A model generated the notes under the pieces. The model was given only the letters and a program-made list of their open reading frames with translations, ran no database searches and was not told the DNA's origin. DNA of 64,000 nucleotides, taken from NCBI RefSeq assembly GCF_036010325.1, contig NZ_CP108549.1, forward strand, positions 4,712,001 to 4,776,000. The letters run 5' to 3'. The DNA is from Streptomyces sp. NBC_01210. GTDB lineage: Bacteria > Actinomycetota > Actinomycetes > Streptomycetales > Streptomycetaceae. This document shows positions 1 through 11,032 of this stretch, in pieces. Position 1 is the stretch's first letter. Each line of letters opens with the position of its first letter. The position numbers were made by a program, and so were the translations under genes.

Positions 1-404
1 GTGCGCTGATCAGGGTGACGGCGTTCGCGTCGCTCAACCGGCAGCCGGTGGACCTCGGGCTCACCGAGATCGTGCTGAAGGACTTGATCCCTGGTGGGGA
101 GGACTCGGCCCCCGAGATCACCGCGAGTGCGATCATGGCGGCGACCGCCGACTACTTCGGGCTGACGGTGGAGGATCTCTGCGGATCCTCGCGCAGCCGG
201 GTGCTGGTGACCGCCCGCCAGATCGCCATGTATCTCTGCCGTGAGCTCACCGACCTGTCGCTGCCGAAGATCGGCGCGCAGTTCGGCGGCCGCGATCACA
301 CGACCGTGATGCACGCGGACCGCAAGATCCGTGCGCTGATGGCCGAGCGACGCTCGATCTACAACCAGGTCACCGAGCTCACCAACCGCATCAAGAACGG
401 CTGA
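1..404 (+). CDS. dnaA: Chromosomal replication initiator DnaA, C-terminal part
   Basis: Only the last 134 codons are in the window; the reading frame is open to the left edge, so the start lies outside. What is seen is the end of the AAA+ domain ([14 protein letters not shown]) and then domain IV, the helix-turn-helix that reads DnaA boxes, with the family signature [14 protein letters not shown] near the end. DnaA binds these boxes in the adjacent oriC and opens the origin. The stop is followed by a strong hairpin (440-470). Gene order with oriC and dnaN downstream is the classic actinobacterial arrangement. The identification is very secure. Confidence 0.97.
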   Translation, partial: ALIRVTAFASLNRQPVDLGLTEIVLKDLIPGGEDSAPEITASAIMAATADYFGLTVEDLCGSSRSRVLVTARQIAMYLCRELTDLSLPKIGAQFGGRDHTTVMHADRKIRALMAERRSIYNQVTELTNRIKNG

Positions 405-1241
405 CAGGCCGGCACAGCAGCAGCCGAAGAGGCCTTCAAGGGCGCTCCGGGACGAAGTCCCGGAGCGCCCTTCGGCGTTCCTCAGCTGTCCCGCAGATGT
501 CCGGTGTTCGAATACGCGGCGACGGGGCGGGTTCTCCACAGATCTGGGGACGATCTTCCGTCCACAGCCTGGGGACTGGGAAGTTGTCCAGATTGCGTCC
601 ACAGGGGCGGTTGCTGAGACTTCATCGCGCGAGGTCAGACGGTTGTGGATTTGTGGCCAACCCTGCTCCACAGACTGTGGACACGGAAACCGTCCACAGG
701 ACGTGATCGATGTTGTCCACTGGCAGCCCACAGGCTGCGCCGCGTTGCCCACAGCTTCTCCACAGCCCTGTCCACTGTTCGGCAACGAAACACCAGGTCT
801 CACCGTGTCGAGTGAAAGGCGTCACACCAACGAGGTCGGTTGGGCTGTGGGGAACGTGGGTAAAGCTGGGGACAGCCCTGGGGAGAAGTCCCCCAAGGCT
901 GTGCATCGAATGTGCAGAACTTTCGGGCGTCCACAGATGGGCCGGGTTGTCCACCGGCTCCACCCACAGGCCCGGTGGACAAAAAAACAGGCCTGACCTG
1001 CGCAGATGGCGTTATCCACGGTTTCCACAGGCCCTACTACTACTCCCACCTAGAGTTACCGGGAAATTCGCTTCGAAGAAGGCCCTGTGCACAACTGACG
1101 CCCGGAGCGTCCGACACCTCTTGCGACGACTTGACCCCGACCCGCACCGACTGTCGGTGCCGTACGTCAGACTGGTCCCCGGCGATACAGCCGACGACGA
1201 AGGCCAGCAGGGCGAGCCAGCAACAGCAGGAGGCGGTTCCG
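405..1241. other. oriC: Chromosomal origin of replication oriC with many DnaA boxes
   Basis: The dnaA-dnaN gap holds no credible gene. It is packed with DnaA boxes of the Streptomyces type (TTGTCCACA and variants) in both orientations. Boxes I can place are at 532-540, 558-566, 584-592, 595-603, 644-652 (reverse), 652-660 (reverse), 664-672, 676-684 (reverse), 690-698, 713-721, 745-753, 756-764, 768-776, 927-935, 947-955, 974-982 (reverse), 1012-1020 and 1021-1029. The pair at 947-982 faces inward around a short spacer and is followed by a run of A. Position, size and box number match the Streptomyces oriC as known from the literature. Confidence 0.95.
440..470 (+). terminator. dnaA transcription terminator
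   Basis: A perfect 14-bp stem (440-453 pairing with 457-470) with a three-base GAA loop lies 36 bp after the dnaA stop. It has no long T run, which is normal for Streptomyces terminators. It separates dnaA transcription from the origin. Confidence 0.8.
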
Positions 1242-2372
1242 GTGAAGATCCGGGTGGAGCGCGATGTACTCGCGGAGGCGGTGGCCTGGGTGGCCCGGAG
1301 CCTCCCGGCCCGTCCGCCGGCACCCGTACTCGCGGGCCTTCTTCTGAAGGCGGAGGACGGTGCCCTCAGCTTCTCGAGCTTCGACTACGAGGTCTCGGCC
1401 CGTGTCTCGGTGGAGGCGGAGGTGGACGAGGACGGCACCGTTCTGGTCTCCGGCCGGCTGCTCGCCGACATCTGCCGCGCTCTCCCCAACCGCCCGGTGG
1501 AGATTTCCACAGACGGTGTACGCGCGACCGTGGTCTGCGGCTCCTCGCGATTCACACTCCACACCCTGCCTGTGGAGGAGTACCCGGCGCTGCCGCAGAT
1601 GCCGACCGCGACGGGCACCGTGCCCGGGGAGATCTTCGCCTCTGCCGCCGCACAGGTCGCCATCGCCGCCGGTCGCGACGACACGCTCCCCGTCCTCACC
1701 GGCGTACGCATCGAGATCGAGGGCGACACGGTCACGCTGGCCTCCACCGACCGCTACCGCTTCGCCGTCCGCGAGTTCCTGTGGAAGCCGGAGAACCCTG
1801 ATGCGTCCGCCGTGGCGCTGGTGCCCGCCAAGACACTGCTGGACACTGCCAAGGCACTGACCAGCGGTGACACGGTCACGCTTGCGCTCTCGGGCTCGGG
1901 TGCGGGCGAGGGGTTGATCGGTTTCGAGGGTGCCGGGCGACGGACCACGACCCGACTGCTCGAAGGCGATCTGCCGAAGTACCGCACGCTCTTCCCCACC
2001 GAGTTCAACTCGATCGCTGTCATCGAGACGGCGCCCTTCGTAGAGGCCGTCAAGCGTGTGGCGCTGGTCGCCGAGCGGAACACCCCGGTGCGGCTGAGCT
2101 TCGAGCAGGGCGTGCTGATCCTCGAGGCCGGTTCCAGCGACGATGCACAGGCTGTGGAGCGTGTCGACGCGAACCTCGACGGCGACGACATCTCGATCGC
2201 CTTCAACCCGACCTTCCTGCTCGACGGCCTGAGCGCCATCGACTCCCCGGTCGCCCAGCTGTCCTTCACCACCTCGACCAAGCCCGCGTTGCTGAGCGGC
2301 AAGCCGGCTGTGGATGCCGAGGCGGACGAGGCGTACAAGTACCTGATCATGCCCGTCCGGCTGTCCGGCTGA
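1242..2372 (+). CDS. dnaN: DNA polymerase III beta subunit (sliding clamp)
   Basis: This 376-residue protein forms the ring-shaped clamp that tethers the replicative polymerase to DNA. It has the usual clamp length and shows the three repeated clamp folds from start (KIRVERDVLAEAVAWVAR) to end (YLIMPVRLSG). The GTG start is chosen because an AGGAGG ribosome binding site sits at 1228-1233 and because conserved clamp sequence starts there; the open frame extends upstream into oriC but that part is origin DNA. A DnaA-box-like motif lies inside the gene near 1505. The gene is followed by a strong terminator. Confidence 0.97.
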   Translation: MKIRVERDVLAEAVAWVARSLPARPPAPVLAGLLLKAEDGALSFSSFDYEVSARVSVEAEVDEDGTVLVSGRLLADICRALPNRPVEISTDGVRATVVCGSSRFTLHTLPVEEYPALPQMPTATGTVPGEIFASAAAQVAIAAGRDDTLPVLTGVRIEIEGDTVTLASTDRYRFAVREFLWKPENPDASAVALVPAKTLLDTAKALTSGDTVTLALSGSGAGEGLIGFEGAGRRTTTRLLEGDLPKYRTLFPTEFNSIAVIETAPFVEAVKRVALVAERNTPVRLSFEQGVLILEAGSSDDAQAVERVDANLDGDDISIAFNPTFLLDGLSAIDSPVAQLSFTTSTKPALLSGKPAVDAEADEAYKYLIMPVRLSG

Positions 2373-2399
2373 GCCTGCCGAGTGAGCTGAAGGTGTGAT

Positions 2400-2437
2400 C
2401 CCGACGGGCCTGCTCCCGCCCGAGCAGGCCCGTCGGG
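2400..2437 (+). terminator. dnaN transcription terminator
   Basis: A perfect 16-bp stem (2400-2415 with 2422-2437) and a six-base loop lie 27 bp after the dnaN stop. The following gene therefore probably has its own promoter. Confidence 0.8.
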
Positions 2438-2508
2438 GCCGTACGTACCGGCCGGGCGTAGGCTCAGAGCCGGGTACGAATCGGCATACAACGCTTAAGG
2501 AATCTGTG

Positions 2509-3387
2509 ATGGAGCTCGGTCTCGTCGGCCTTGGCAAGATGGGCGGCAATATGCGCGAGCGCATCCGCCGCGCAGGCCACACCGTCATTGGCTACGACCG
2601 CAATCCGGACCTCGCCGATGTCCACAGCCTCGAGGAGCTTGTGGGCAAGCTGAAGGGCCCGCGGGTTGTGTGGGTGATGGTCCCGGCCGGAGCCGCGACC
2701 CAGTCCACCGTCGACGAGCTTGCCGAGCTGCTCGAGCCGGGCGACGTGGTGGTGGACGGCGGCAACTCCCGCTGGACGGACGACGAAAAGCACGCGGTCG
2801 AGCTCGGTATCAAGCGCATCGGCTTCGTCGACTGCGGTGTCTCCGGCGGTGTCTGGGGCCTGGAGAACGGCTATGCGCTCATGTACGGCGGCGAGGACGA
2901 GCACGTCGCGAAGGTCCAGCCGATCTTCGACGCGCTCAAGCCCGAGGGCGAGTTCGGCGCGGTCCACGCGGGCAAGGTCGGCGCCGGTCACTTCGCCAAG
3001 ATGGTCCACAACGGCATCGAGTACGCCATGATGCAGGCCTACGCCGAGGGCTGGGAGCTCCTGGAGAAGGTCCACTCGGTCACCGACGTACGCGAGGTCT
3101 TCCGCTCCTGGCAGGCGGGCACGGTCATCCGTTCCTGGCTGCTCGACCTGGCGGTCAACGCGCTGGACGAGGACGAGCACCTGGAGAAGCTGCGCGGTTA
3201 TGCACAGGATTCCGGCGAGGGCCGTTGGACTGTGGAAGCCGCGATCGACAACGCCGTGCCGCTGCCCGCGATCACCGCGTCGCTGTTCGCGCGGTTCGCG
3301 TCCCGTCAGGACGACTCCCCGCAGATGAAGATGGTCGCGGCGCTGCGCAATCAGTTCGGCGGCCATGCGGTGGAGAACAAGAAGTAA
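2509..3387 (+). CDS. gnd: 6-phosphogluconate dehydrogenase, decarboxylating (short form)
   Basis: This 292-residue enzyme oxidatively decarboxylates 6-phosphogluconate to ribulose 5-phosphate in the pentose phosphate pathway. The N-terminus has the Rossmann motif GLGKMGGNM. The substrate-binding stretch GVSGGVWGLENGYALMYGG and the catalytic block KMVHNGIEYAMMQAYAEG are both present. The length matches the short GndA/YqeC-like class rather than the roughly 470-residue class. The ATG at 2509 is preceded by AAGGAA. It always accompanies dnaN and recF in Streptomyces, so its place is expected. NAD versus NADP preference cannot be told from the sequence by eye. Confidence 0.93.
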   Translation: MELGLVGLGKMGGNMRERIRRAGHTVIGYDRNPDLADVHSLEELVGKLKGPRVVWVMVPAGAATQSTVDELAELLEPGDVVVDGGNSRWTDDEKHAVELGIKRIGFVDCGVSGGVWGLENGYALMYGGEDEHVAKVQPIFDALKPEGEFGAVHAGKVGAGHFAKMVHNGIEYAMMQAYAEGWELLEKVHSVTDVREVFRSWQAGTVIRSWLLDLAVNALDEDEHLEKLRGYAQDSGEGRWTVEAAIDNAVPLPAITASLFARFASRQDDSPQMKMVAALRNQFGGHAVENKK

Positions 3388-3417
3388 CCCTGAGCCGGGG
3401 GAGGTCGGCGTACATCC

Positions 3418-4569
3418 ATGCACGTCACGCATTTGTCGCTGGCCGACTTCCGCTCGTACGCCCGGGTCGAGGTCCCGCTCGACCCGGGCGTCTCCGCGTT
3501 CGTGGGGCCGAACGGGCAGGGCAAGACGAACCTCGTCGAGGCGGTCGGCTATCTCGCGACGCTGGCCAGCCACCGGGTCTCGTCGGATGCTCCGCTGGTA
3601 CGGATGGGGGCCGACCGGGCCGTCATCCGGGCCGCCGTCACGCAGGGCGAGCGCTCCCAGCTGATCGAGCTTGAGCTCAATCCGGGGAAGGCGAACCGGG
3701 CCCGTATCAACAGGTCTTCACAGGTCAGACCGCGTGACGTGCTGGGGATAGTCCGGACGGTGCTGTTCGCGCCGGAGGATCTGGCGCTGGTGAAGGGCGA
3801 TCCGGGCGAGCGGCGGCGGTTCCTCGACGAGCTGATAACGGCGCGGTCGCCGCGGATGGCCGGGGTGCGGTCCGATTACGAGCGGGTGCTCAAGCAGCGC
3901 AACACCCTGCTGAAGTCGGCGGCGATGGCGCGGCGGCACGGCGGGCGCGGGATGGATCTGTCCACGCTGGATGTGTGGGACCAGCATCTGGCGCGGGCGG
4001 GAGCGGAGCTGCTGGCACAGCGGATCGATCTGATCGCGGCGATGCAGCCGCTGGCGGACAAGGCGTACGAGGCGCTGGCGCCAGGGGGCGGGCCGGTGGC
4101 GTTGGAGTACCGTTCCTCCTCCTCTGCCGGGGGCGGGGTCGGTAGCGACGGTGGGGCCGGTGTGCACGGTCGCGACGAGCTGTACGCACAGCTGATCGGT
4201 GCGCTTGCGGAGGTGCGCAAGCAGGAGATCGAGCGGGGCGTGACGCTGGTCGGGCCGCACCGGGACGAGTTGGTGCTCAAGCTGGGGCAGCTGCCGGCGA
4301 AGGGGTACGCCAGCCATGGCGAGTCCTGGTCGTACGCGCTGGCGCTGCGGCTGGCCTCGTACGAGCTGCTGCGGGCCGAAGGCAACGAGCCGGTGCTGGT
4401 ACTGGACGACGTGTTCGCGGAGCTGGACGTGCGGCGCCGGGAGCGGCTGGCGGCACTGGTGGCTCCGGGCGAGCAGGTGCTGGTGACGGCGGCGGTCGAC
4501 AACGATGTGCCGGGGGTGTTGGCGGGGGCGCGGTACACGGTGGCCAACGGGGAGGTGGAGCGCGTATGA
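3418..4569 (+). CDS. recF: DNA replication and repair protein RecF
   Basis: RecF (383 residues) is an SMC-like ATPase that helps load RecA at gapped DNA. The Walker A motif GPNGQGKTN is near residue 30, the ABC signature region [13 protein letters not shown] near residue 300, and Walker [14 protein letters not shown] near residue 330. The start ATG is preceded by a GGGGGAGG site. A Gly/Ser-rich insert ([15 protein letters not shown]) near residue 240 makes it slightly longer than most RecF proteins. Its last codons overlap the next gene in an ATGA junction, indicating translational coupling. Confidence 0.95.
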   Translation: MHVTHLSLADFRSYARVEVPLDPGVSAFVGPNGQGKTNLVEAVGYLATLASHRVSSDAPLVRMGADRAVIRAAVTQGERSQLIELELNPGKANRARINRSSQVRPRDVLGIVRTVLFAPEDLALVKGDPGERRRFLDELITARSPRMAGVRSDYERVLKQRNTLLKSAAMARRHGGRGMDLSTLDVWDQHLARAGAELLAQRIDLIAAMQPLADKAYEALAPGGGPVALEYRSSSSAGGGVGSDGGAGVHGRDELYAQLIGALAEVRKQEIERGVTLVGPHRDELVLKLGQLPAKGYASHGESWSYALALRLASYELLRAEGNEPVLVLDDVFAELDVRRRERLAALVAPGEQVLVTAAVDNDVPGVLAGARYTVANGEVERV

Positions 4570-5120
4570 GCGACGAGCCGGTGGAGTCCGGGGAGCCGGC
4601 GGAGTCGCCGAAGGCGCCCGAGTCTTCGGGCGTCGACCTGGCGCGGGTCGCGCTGCGCGCGGCGAAGGAGCAGGCGAAGGCCCGCGGTGCGGCGGCTCAG
4701 CAGAAGAAGCAGGCCAGGCGGGGCGGCGGGCTGAGGTCGGGGGCGCGGGCGGATGGGCGCGATCCGCTGCCGCTGGGTGCGGCGATCAACCGGCTGATCA
4801 CCGAGCGGGGCTGGGAGACGCCGGCAGCGGTGGGCGGGGTGATGGGGCGCTGGCCGCAGATCGTGGGCGCGGACCTGGCGAATCACTGCGTGCCGCAGAA
4901 GTATGACGAGGACGAGCGCGTGCTGACGGTGCAGTGCGACTCGACGGCGTGGGCCACGCAGCTGCGGCTGCTGGCGCCGCGGCTGGTGGCGCGGCTGAAC
5001 GAGGACCTGGGGCAGGGGACCGTGAGGCTGATCAAGGTGCTGGGGCCGGGTGGGCCGCAGCGGAGGTATGGGCCGCTGAGGGCGCCGGGGAGTGTGGGGC
5101 CGGGCGACACGTACGGCTGA
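4566..5120 (+). CDS. DUF721 (DciA-like) domain protein
   Basis: A 184-residue protein with a charged, low-complexity N-terminus (residues 1-60) and a conserved C-terminal DUF721 domain ([20 protein letters not shown] and [17 protein letters not shown]). The family includes DciA, the ancestral loader of the replicative helicase, so a role in replication initiation is plausible from family knowledge and from its position between recF and gyrB; it is not shown by this sequence. The start overlaps the recF stop by four bases. Confidence 0.85.
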   Translation: MSDEPVESGEPAESPKAPESSGVDLARVALRAAKEQAKARGAAAQQKKQARRGGGLRSGARADGRDPLPLGAAINRLITERGWETPAAVGGVMGRWPQIVGADLANHCVPQKYDEDERVLTVQCDSTAWATQLRLLAPRLVARLNEDLGQGTVRLIKVLGPGGPQRRYGPLRAPGSVGPGDTYG

Positions 5121-6000
5121 GGGCGGCGTCTGTCTCCCCGTACCCGCCCCTCCCCGTTACCCGCCCGTCCCCGAAACCGGGGGCCGCGCCCCGGGCCCGC
5201 TTTTCGGCAGCTTCGCGCCGAGATGCGGTGAGTGGCAGGTGGGGCGACTGCGCCCTGCTGCTTCTGCTTCGATCCGCGGTAGCGCCCGGTGTCGCGGGTA
5301 GGCCCCCGCACCCCGTCGCGGCAGCTTCGCGCCGCAGCAGCCCTGCCGTCCCCCTCTGCGCCGGGGTCCGTGCGCCGCCCGCGCGTATGGCTCGGCTCCG
5401 TGCCCCGTCCGGTGCCGGGATCCGCCCCGCGCCCTTCGCGTCGGCTTCGTGCGGCGCCTCCGCGCGGCAGCACCCCCCTGCGATGGGTCCTGCTCCGCCC
5501 ACGCCCGGTGTCGGGGGCTGCTCTGCGCCCGTTTCGGCGGCTTCGCGCGGCAGCTTCGCCCCGCGGCTTCCCGCGGCAGCGGACTCTCCTGCCCCTGCGA
5601 TGGGCTCATGGGCCGCTCCCATCCGGTGTCGCGAGTCCGCCCCGGGCCCGGGCCGCCGCGCCGGCAGCCCGCGGCACCGTGCCCCCCTTCCGTCGGGCTC
5701 CCTCGCCCGGTGTGGAGAGTCCCGCCCCAGGCCCCGTGTGCAGCTTCGCGCCGTGGCAGCCCGCCGTACTGCCCTGCGCCGGACTCGTGCCCCACCCCCG
5801 CCCGGTGTCGGGATCCTCCCCGTGCCCCTCGCGGCAGCAGCGCGCGTTGCCTCCATGCGCCAGGCTCCCCCGCCCCGCGGATCGGGCCTCGCACCCGTCG
5901 CGGCAGCTTCCCGCGACAGCGGCCCGCGGTGCCCCCTGCGCGTCGAGCTCGACCTCGCTCCGCCCGCCCGGGCACCCTCGCCGTCAAACGCCGCCGTGTC
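5121..6000. repeat. Degenerate GC-rich repeat array upstream of gyrB
   Basis: The gap of about 1.2 kb before gyrB contains imperfect repeated blocks instead of genes. A CCCGGTGTCG-like core recurs near 5285, 5408, 5502, 5622, 5706 and 5801 (steps of 84-123 bp). A GGCAGCTTCGCGCC-like core recurs near 5208, 5330, 5430, 5545, 5745 and 5905. Six-frame translations are Arg/Pro/Ala-rich and carry no recognisable domain. The right end (5960-6040) has the look of the short palindromic repeats scattered in Streptomyces intergenic DNA. I read this as expanded noncoding repeat DNA. Confidence 0.6.
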
Positions 6001-6184
6001 CCCTGGGCAGGACGAGCCGGGGGAAACCGAGCGAGGCATGTGAGGTGTCCCTCACCGTAGTGGGAGGTTGACAGGCCGAAGCGCTCAATGCCCGTGTGAG
6101 CCTCCTGAAGCCCCTTCCCGGATATGGGGAGTCGGACCGACATGGTTCAGGGCGGCACATGCGGACTCAGCTACCGGCAAACCC

Positions 6185-6215
6185 CCATTCGGGTCGGCGG
6201 TACCGGTAGACTGGT
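6185..6215 (+). promoter_or_regulatory. Possible gyrB promoter -10 element
   Basis: A TAGACT hexamer at 6207-6212, about 100 bp before the gyrB start, fits the Streptomyces vegetative -10 consensus. The matching -35 is poor, so this is tentative. Confidence 0.3.
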
Positions 6216-6308
6216 GGACAATCCCGCCCACTCGCGGAACATGTCGAACGACGCAGCCGCTCCCGCTTGCCCGGAGAACGGCTTGTGCTGTGCCAGAAAG
6301 GGCGCTTC

Positions 6309-8351
6309 GTGGCCGATTCCGGCAACCCCAACGAGAACATTCCGTCCACTCCTGCCGGCGGCAACGGCGAGGTCAAAGCCTCGTACGACGCCAGCGCGAT
6401 CACCGTCCTCGAGGGTCTGGACGCGGTCCGCAAGCGCCCCGGCATGTACATCGGCTCGACCGGTGAGCGTGGACTTCACCACCTTGTGCAAGAGGTCGTC
6501 GACAACTCCGTCGACGAGGCCCTCGCAGGGCACGCGGACACCATCGACGTCACGATCCTTGCCGACGGTGGCGTACGCGTGGTCGACAACGGCCGCGGTA
6601 TCCCGGTGGGCATCGTCCCGTCCGAGGGCAAGCCGGCCGTCGAGGTCGTGCTGACCGTTCTGCACGCCGGCGGTAAGTTCGGTGGCGGCGGCTACGCCGT
6701 CTCCGGCGGTCTGCACGGCGTCGGCGTATCGGTCGTCAACGCCCTGTCGTCCAAGCTCTCCGTCGAGGTCAAGAGCGACGGCTATCGCTGGACGCAGGAC
6801 TACAAGCTCGGCGTCCCCACCGCTCCCCTCCAGAGGAACGAGCCCACCGACGAGACCGGCACCACGGTCACCTTCTGGGCCGACGCGGACGTCTTCGAGA
6901 CGACCGAGTACTCCTTCGAGACGCTCTCCCGCCGTTTCCAGGAGATGGCCTTTCTCAACAAGGGCCTGTCCCTGACGCTGACCGACGAGCGCGAGTCGGC
7001 CAAGGCCACCGCGGGAGCGGACGCCCCTGAGGAGCCGGACGAGGAGCCGCCCGCCAGGACGGTCAGGTACTACTACGAGGGCGGCATCGTCGACTTCGTG
7101 AAGTACCTGAACTCCCGCAAGGGCGAGCTGATCCACCCGACTGTCATCGACATCGAGGCGGAGGACAAGGAGCGGCTGCTCTCTGTCGAGATCGCCATGC
7201 AGTGGAACTCCCAGTACACCGAGGGTGTGTACTCCTTCGCGAACACGATCCACACCCACGAGGGCGGTACGCACGAAGAGGGCTTCCGGGCCGCGCTCAC
7301 GGGTCTGGTCAACCGGTACGCGCGTGACAAGAAGCTGCTGCGCGAGAAGGACGACAACCTCTCCGGCGAGGACATCCGCGAGGGTCTTACCGCGATCATC
7401 TCGGTCAAACTGGGCGAGCCGCAGTTCGAGGGTCAGACCAAGACCAAGCTGGGCAACACCGAGGCGAAGACGTTCGTCCAGAAGATCGTGCACGAGCACC
7501 TCACCGACTGGTTCGACCGCAATCCCAACGAGGCCGCGGACATCATCCGCAAGTCCCTCCAGGCGCAGACGGCGCGTGTCGCGGCCCGTAAGGCGCGCGA
7601 CCTGACCCGTCGCAAGGGCCTGCTGGAGTCGGCTTCGCTGCCGGGCAAGCTGAGTGACTGCCAGTCGAACGACCCGACGAAGTGCGAGATCTTCATCGTC
7701 GAGGGTGACTCCGCCGGTGGTTCGGCGAAGTCCGGCCGTAACCCGATGTACCAGGCGATCCTGCCGATCCGAGGCAAGATCCTGAACGTCGAGAAGGCCC
7801 GGATCGACAAGATCCTTCAGAACACCGAGGTCCAGGCGCTGATCTCGGCCTTCGGTACGGGAGTCCACGAGGACTTCGACATCGAGAAGCTCCGCTATCA
7901 CAAGATCATTCTGATGGCGGACGCCGACGTCGACGGTCAGCACATCAACACCCTGCTGCTGACCTTCCTGTTCCGCTTTATGCGGCCGCTGGTCGAGGCC
8001 GGGCACGTGTATCTCTCGCGCCCGCCGCTCTACAAGATCAAGTGGGGCCGGGACGACTTCGAGTACGCGTACTCGGACCGTGAGCGCGACGCGCTCGTCG
8101 AACTCGGCAAGCAGAACGGCAAGCGGATCAAGGAAGACTCGATCCAGCGCTTCAAGGGTCTCGGCGAGATGAACGCCGAGGAGCTGCGCATCACCACGAT
8201 GGACGTGGACCACCGCGTGCTCGGCCAGGTCACCCTGGACGACGCGGCGCAGGCCGACGACCTGTTCTCCGTGCTGATGGGCGAGGACGTCGAGGCGCGG
8301 CGCTCGTTCATTCAGCGCAATGCCAAGGACGTCCGCTTCCTCGACATCTGA
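6309..8351 (+). CDS. gyrB: DNA gyrase subunit B
   Basis: A 680-residue ATPase subunit of DNA gyrase. Seen are the GHKL ATP-binding residues ([18 protein letters not shown] near residue 92), the TOPRIM start [14 protein letters not shown] near residue 463, [16 protein letters not shown], and the metal-binding ADADVDGQH near residue 536. The C-terminus ends with the typical [17 protein letters not shown] at 6309 is chosen because it begins the conserved [10 protein letters not shown] leader and has AGAAAGGG upstream; an open extension to 6267 has no family support. It is followed 41 bp later by gyrA, so the two are probably co-transcribed. Confidence 0.97.
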   Translation: MADSGNPNENIPSTPAGGNGEVKASYDASAITVLEGLDAVRKRPGMYIGSTGERGLHHLVQEVVDNSVDEALAGHADTIDVTILADGGVRVVDNGRGIPVGIVPSEGKPAVEVVLTVLHAGGKFGGGGYAVSGGLHGVGVSVVNALSSKLSVEVKSDGYRWTQDYKLGVPTAPLQRNEPTDETGTTVTFWADADVFETTEYSFETLSRRFQEMAFLNKGLSLTLTDERESAKATAGADAPEEPDEEPPARTVRYYYEGGIVDFVKYLNSRKGELIHPTVIDIEAEDKERLLSVEIAMQWNSQYTEGVYSFANTIHTHEGGTHEEGFRAALTGLVNRYARDKKLLREKDDNLSGEDIREGLTAIISVKLGEPQFEGQTKTKLGNTEAKTFVQKIVHEHLTDWFDRNPNEAADIIRKSLQAQTARVAARKARDLTRRKGLLESASLPGKLSDCQSNDPTKCEIFIVEGDSAGGSAKSGRNPMYQAILPIRGKILNVEKARIDKILQNTEVQALISAFGTGVHEDFDIEKLRYHKIILMADADVDGQHINTLLLTFLFRFMRPLVEAGHVYLSRPPLYKIKWGRDDFEYAYSDRERDALVELGKQNGKRIKEDSIQRFKGLGEMNAEELRITTMDVDHRVLGQVTLDDAAQADDLFSVLMGEDVEARRSFIQRNAKDVRFLDI

Positions 8352-8392
8352 GTCGGTCTCAGCTGACCGCTTCGAAAGGATCTTGACCAGCA

Positions 8393-11029
8393 ATGGCCGA
8401 CGAGAACACTCCCGCCACCACTGAAGAAGAAGAGCAGGGGCTGCGGATCGAGCCCGTCGGGCTCGAGACGGAGATGCAGCGCTCGTATCTCGACTACGCG
8501 ATGTCCGTCATCGTCTCGCGTGCGCTGCCCGACGTACGGGACGGACTCAAGCCCGTCCACCGTCGTGTGCTCTACGCGATGTACGACGGCGGATACCGGC
8601 CCGAGAAGGGCTTTTACAAGTGCGCCCGCGTCGTCGGCGACGTCATGGGTACGTACCACCCGCACGGCGACTCCTCGATCTACGACGCCCTGGTCCGGCT
8701 GGCCCAGCCGTGGTCGATGCGGATGCCGCTGGTGGACTCCAACGGCAACTTCGGCTCTCCGGGCAACGACCCGGCCGCCGCCATGCGGTACACCGAGTGC
8801 AAGCTGATGCCGCTGTCGATGGAGATGCTCCGGGACATCGACGAGGAGACCGTCGACTTCCAGGACAACTACGACGGCCGCAATCAGGAGCCGACGGTTC
8901 TGCCGGCCCGGTTCCCGAATCTGCTGGTCAACGGGTCGGCCGGTATCGCGGTCGGTATGGCCACCAACATTCCGCCGCACAATCTGCGTGAGGTCGCGGC
9001 GGGCGCCCAGTGGGCGCTGGAGAACCCTGACGCCACCCACGAGGAGCTGCTCGACGCACTCATCGAGCGGATCAAGGGCCCGGACTTCCCGTCCGGCGCG
9101 CTGGTCGTGGGCCGCAAGGGCATCGAGGAGGCGTACCGCACCGGCCGTGGCTCCATCACGATGCGCGCGGTCGTCGAGGTCGAGGAGATCCAGAACCGCC
9201 AGTGCCTGGTGGTCACGGAGCTTCCGTACCAGACCAACCCGGACAATCTCGCGCAGAAGATCGCCGACCTGGTGAAGGACGGCAAGATCGGCGGCATCGC
9301 GGACGTCCGCGACGAGACCTCTTCCCGTACGGGCCAGCGCCTGGTCATCGTGCTGAAGCGGGACGCGGTCGCCAAGGTCGTGCTGAACAACCTCTACAAG
9401 CACACCGATCTGCAGACGAACTTCGGCGCGAACATGCTGGCGCTGGTCGACGGTGTGCCGCGCACGCTGTCGCTGGACGCCTTCATCCGCCACTGGGTGC
9501 ACCACCAGATCGAGGTCATCGTCCGGCGTACGAAGTTCCGCCTGCGCAAGGCGGAGGAGCGGGCGCACATCCTGCGCGGTCTGCTCAAGGCGCTGGACGC
9601 GATCGACGAGGTCATCGCGCTGATCCGGCGCAGTGACACGGTCGAGATCGCGCGCGAGGGCCTGATGGGCCTGCTGCAGATCGACGAGATCCAGGCCAAC
9701 GCCATCCTCGAGATGCAGCTGCGCCGACTGGCAGCCCTGGAGCGGCAGAAGATCGTCGCCGAGCACGACGAGCTGCAGGCCAAGATCAACGAGTACAACG
9801 CGATCCTGGCCTCGCCCGAGAAGCAGCGGCAGATCGTCAGCGAGGAACTGAACGTCCTCGTCGAGAAGTTCGGCGACGACCGGCGCTCCAAGCTCGTGCC
9901 CTTCGACGGTGACATGTCCATCGAGGACCTGATCGCCGAGGAGGACATCGTCGTCACCATCACGCGTGGCGGCTATGTGAAGCGTACGAAGACGGACGAC
10001 TACCGCTCGCAGAAGCGCGGCGGCAAGGGCGTACGCGGTACGAAGCTGAAGGAAGACGACATCGTCGACCACTTCTTCGTCTCGACGACGCACCACTGGC
10101 TGCTGTTCTTCACCAACAAGGGCCGGGTCTACCGTGCCAAGGCGTACGAGCTGCCGGATGCCGGCCGGGACGCGCGCGGCCAGCACGTCGCCAACCTGCT
10201 GGCCTTCCAGCCGGACGAGCAGATCGCCGAGATCCTGGCGATCCGCGACTACGATGCCGCGCCCTATCTGGTGCTCGCCACCAAGGGCGGTCTGGTGAAG
10301 AAGACGTCGCTGAAGGACTACGACTCGCCCCGTTCGGGTGGTGTCATCGCGATCAACCTCCGGGAGACGGAGGACGGCAGCGACGACGAGCTGATCGGCG
10401 CGGAGCTGGTGTCGGCGTCGGATGATCTGCTGCTCATCAGCAAGAAGGCGCAGTCGATCCGGTTCACCGCAACGGACGATGCGCTGCGTCCGATGGGGCG
10501 TGCGACATCGGGTGTGAAGGGGATGAGTTTCCGTGAGGGAGACGAGCTCCTCTCGATGAATGTTGTCCGGCCGGGTACGTTCGTGTTCACTGCCACCGAC
10601 GGCGGGTACGCGAAGCGGACCGCTGTCGACGAATACCGCGTCCAGGGTCGTGGCGGCCTCGGTATCAAGGCCGCCAAGATCGTGGAGGACCGCGGGTCGC
10701 TCGTGGGTGCGCTGGTGGTCGAGGAGACGGATGAGATCCTCGCCATCACGCTCGGCGGCGGTGTGATTCGTACGCGAGTCAATGAAGTCAGGGAGACGGG
10801 CCGTGACACCATGGGCGTCCAACTGATCAACCTGGGCAAGCGCGATGCCGTGGTCGGTATCGCTCGTAACGCCGAGGCCGGTCGCGAGGCCGAAGAGGTC
10901 GAAGCGGCCGCAGAGGTCGAAGGGACCGAAGAGGTCGAAGGGACCGAAGAGGTCGAAGGGGCCGACATCGAGACGGCCGAGGCGGCAGTCGAGGGCGCTC
11001 AGCCCTCGGCCGGGGAGCACGAGGAGTAA
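8393..11029 (+). CDS. gyrA: DNA gyrase subunit A
   Basis: An 878-residue DNA-cleaving subunit of gyrase. The catalytic tyrosine is Tyr133 in AMRYTE. The quinolone-determining region reads [10 protein letters not shown] at residues 89-98, with Ser94 and Asp98 at the positions of E. coli Ser83 and Asp87, the wild-type sensitive pattern. The C-terminal half has the beta-pinwheel repeats, including a GyrA box. The last 45 residues are an acidic low-complexity tail with a repeated EVEGTE unit, encoded by tandem DNA repeats near 10894-10965. An AAGGATC site precedes the ATG. The tail is longer than in many gyrases and may vary between strains. Confidence 0.97.
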   Translation: MADENTPATTEEEEQGLRIEPVGLETEMQRSYLDYAMSVIVSRALPDVRDGLKPVHRRVLYAMYDGGYRPEKGFYKCARVVGDVMGTYHPHGDSSIYDALVRLAQPWSMRMPLVDSNGNFGSPGNDPAAAMRYTECKLMPLSMEMLRDIDEETVDFQDNYDGRNQEPTVLPARFPNLLVNGSAGIAVGMATNIPPHNLREVAAGAQWALENPDATHEELLDALIERIKGPDFPSGALVVGRKGIEEAYRTGRGSITMRAVVEVEEIQNRQCLVVTELPYQTNPDNLAQKIADLVKDGKIGGIADVRDETSSRTGQRLVIVLKRDAVAKVVLNNLYKHTDLQTNFGANMLALVDGVPRTLSLDAFIRHWVHHQIEVIVRRTKFRLRKAEERAHILRGLLKALDAIDEVIALIRRSDTVEIAREGLMGLLQIDEIQANAILEMQLRRLAALERQKIVAEHDELQAKINEYNAILASPEKQRQIVSEELNVLVEKFGDDRRSKLVPFDGDMSIEDLIAEEDIVVTITRGGYVKRTKTDDYRSQKRGGKGVRGTKLKEDDIVDHFFVSTTHHWLLFFTNKGRVYRAKAYELPDAGRDARGQHVANLLAFQPDEQIAEILAIRDYDAAPYLVLATKGGLVKKTSLKDYDSPRSGGVIAINLRETEDGSDDELIGAELVSASDDLLLISKKAQSIRFTATDDALRPMGRATSGVKGMSFREGDELLSMNVVRPGTFVFTATDGGYAKRTAVDEYRVQGRGGLGIKAAKIVEDRGSLVGALVVEETDEILAITLGGGVIRTRVNEVRETGRDTMGVQLINLGKRDAVVGIARNAEAGREAEEVEAAAEVEGTEEVEGTEEVEGADIETAEAAVEGAQPSAGEHEE
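10894..10965 (+). repeat. Tandem repeat coding the acidic tail of GyrA
   Basis: An 18-bp unit reading roughly GAAGAGGTCGAAGGGACC is repeated four times with few changes, coding E-E-V-E-G-T-like hexapeptides. Such repeats change length by slippage. Confidence 0.75.
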
Positions 11030-11032
11030 AGC

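Noticed and set aside
912..1241. Upstream extension of dnaN into oriC
   Set aside because: The extra 110 codons consist of DnaA-box DNA and are not part of the clamp family; AGGAGG marks the later GTG.
5200..5950. CRISPR array
   Set aside because: Repeat cores are degenerate, spacing varies between 84 and 123 bp and there are no cas genes. No CRISPR array was seen anywhere in the window.
4934..6071. Open frames of 200-370 codons in the gap before gyrB
   Set aside because: Translations are Arg/Pro/Ala/Ser-rich in every frame on both strands, change character with the repeat units and lack ribosome sites.
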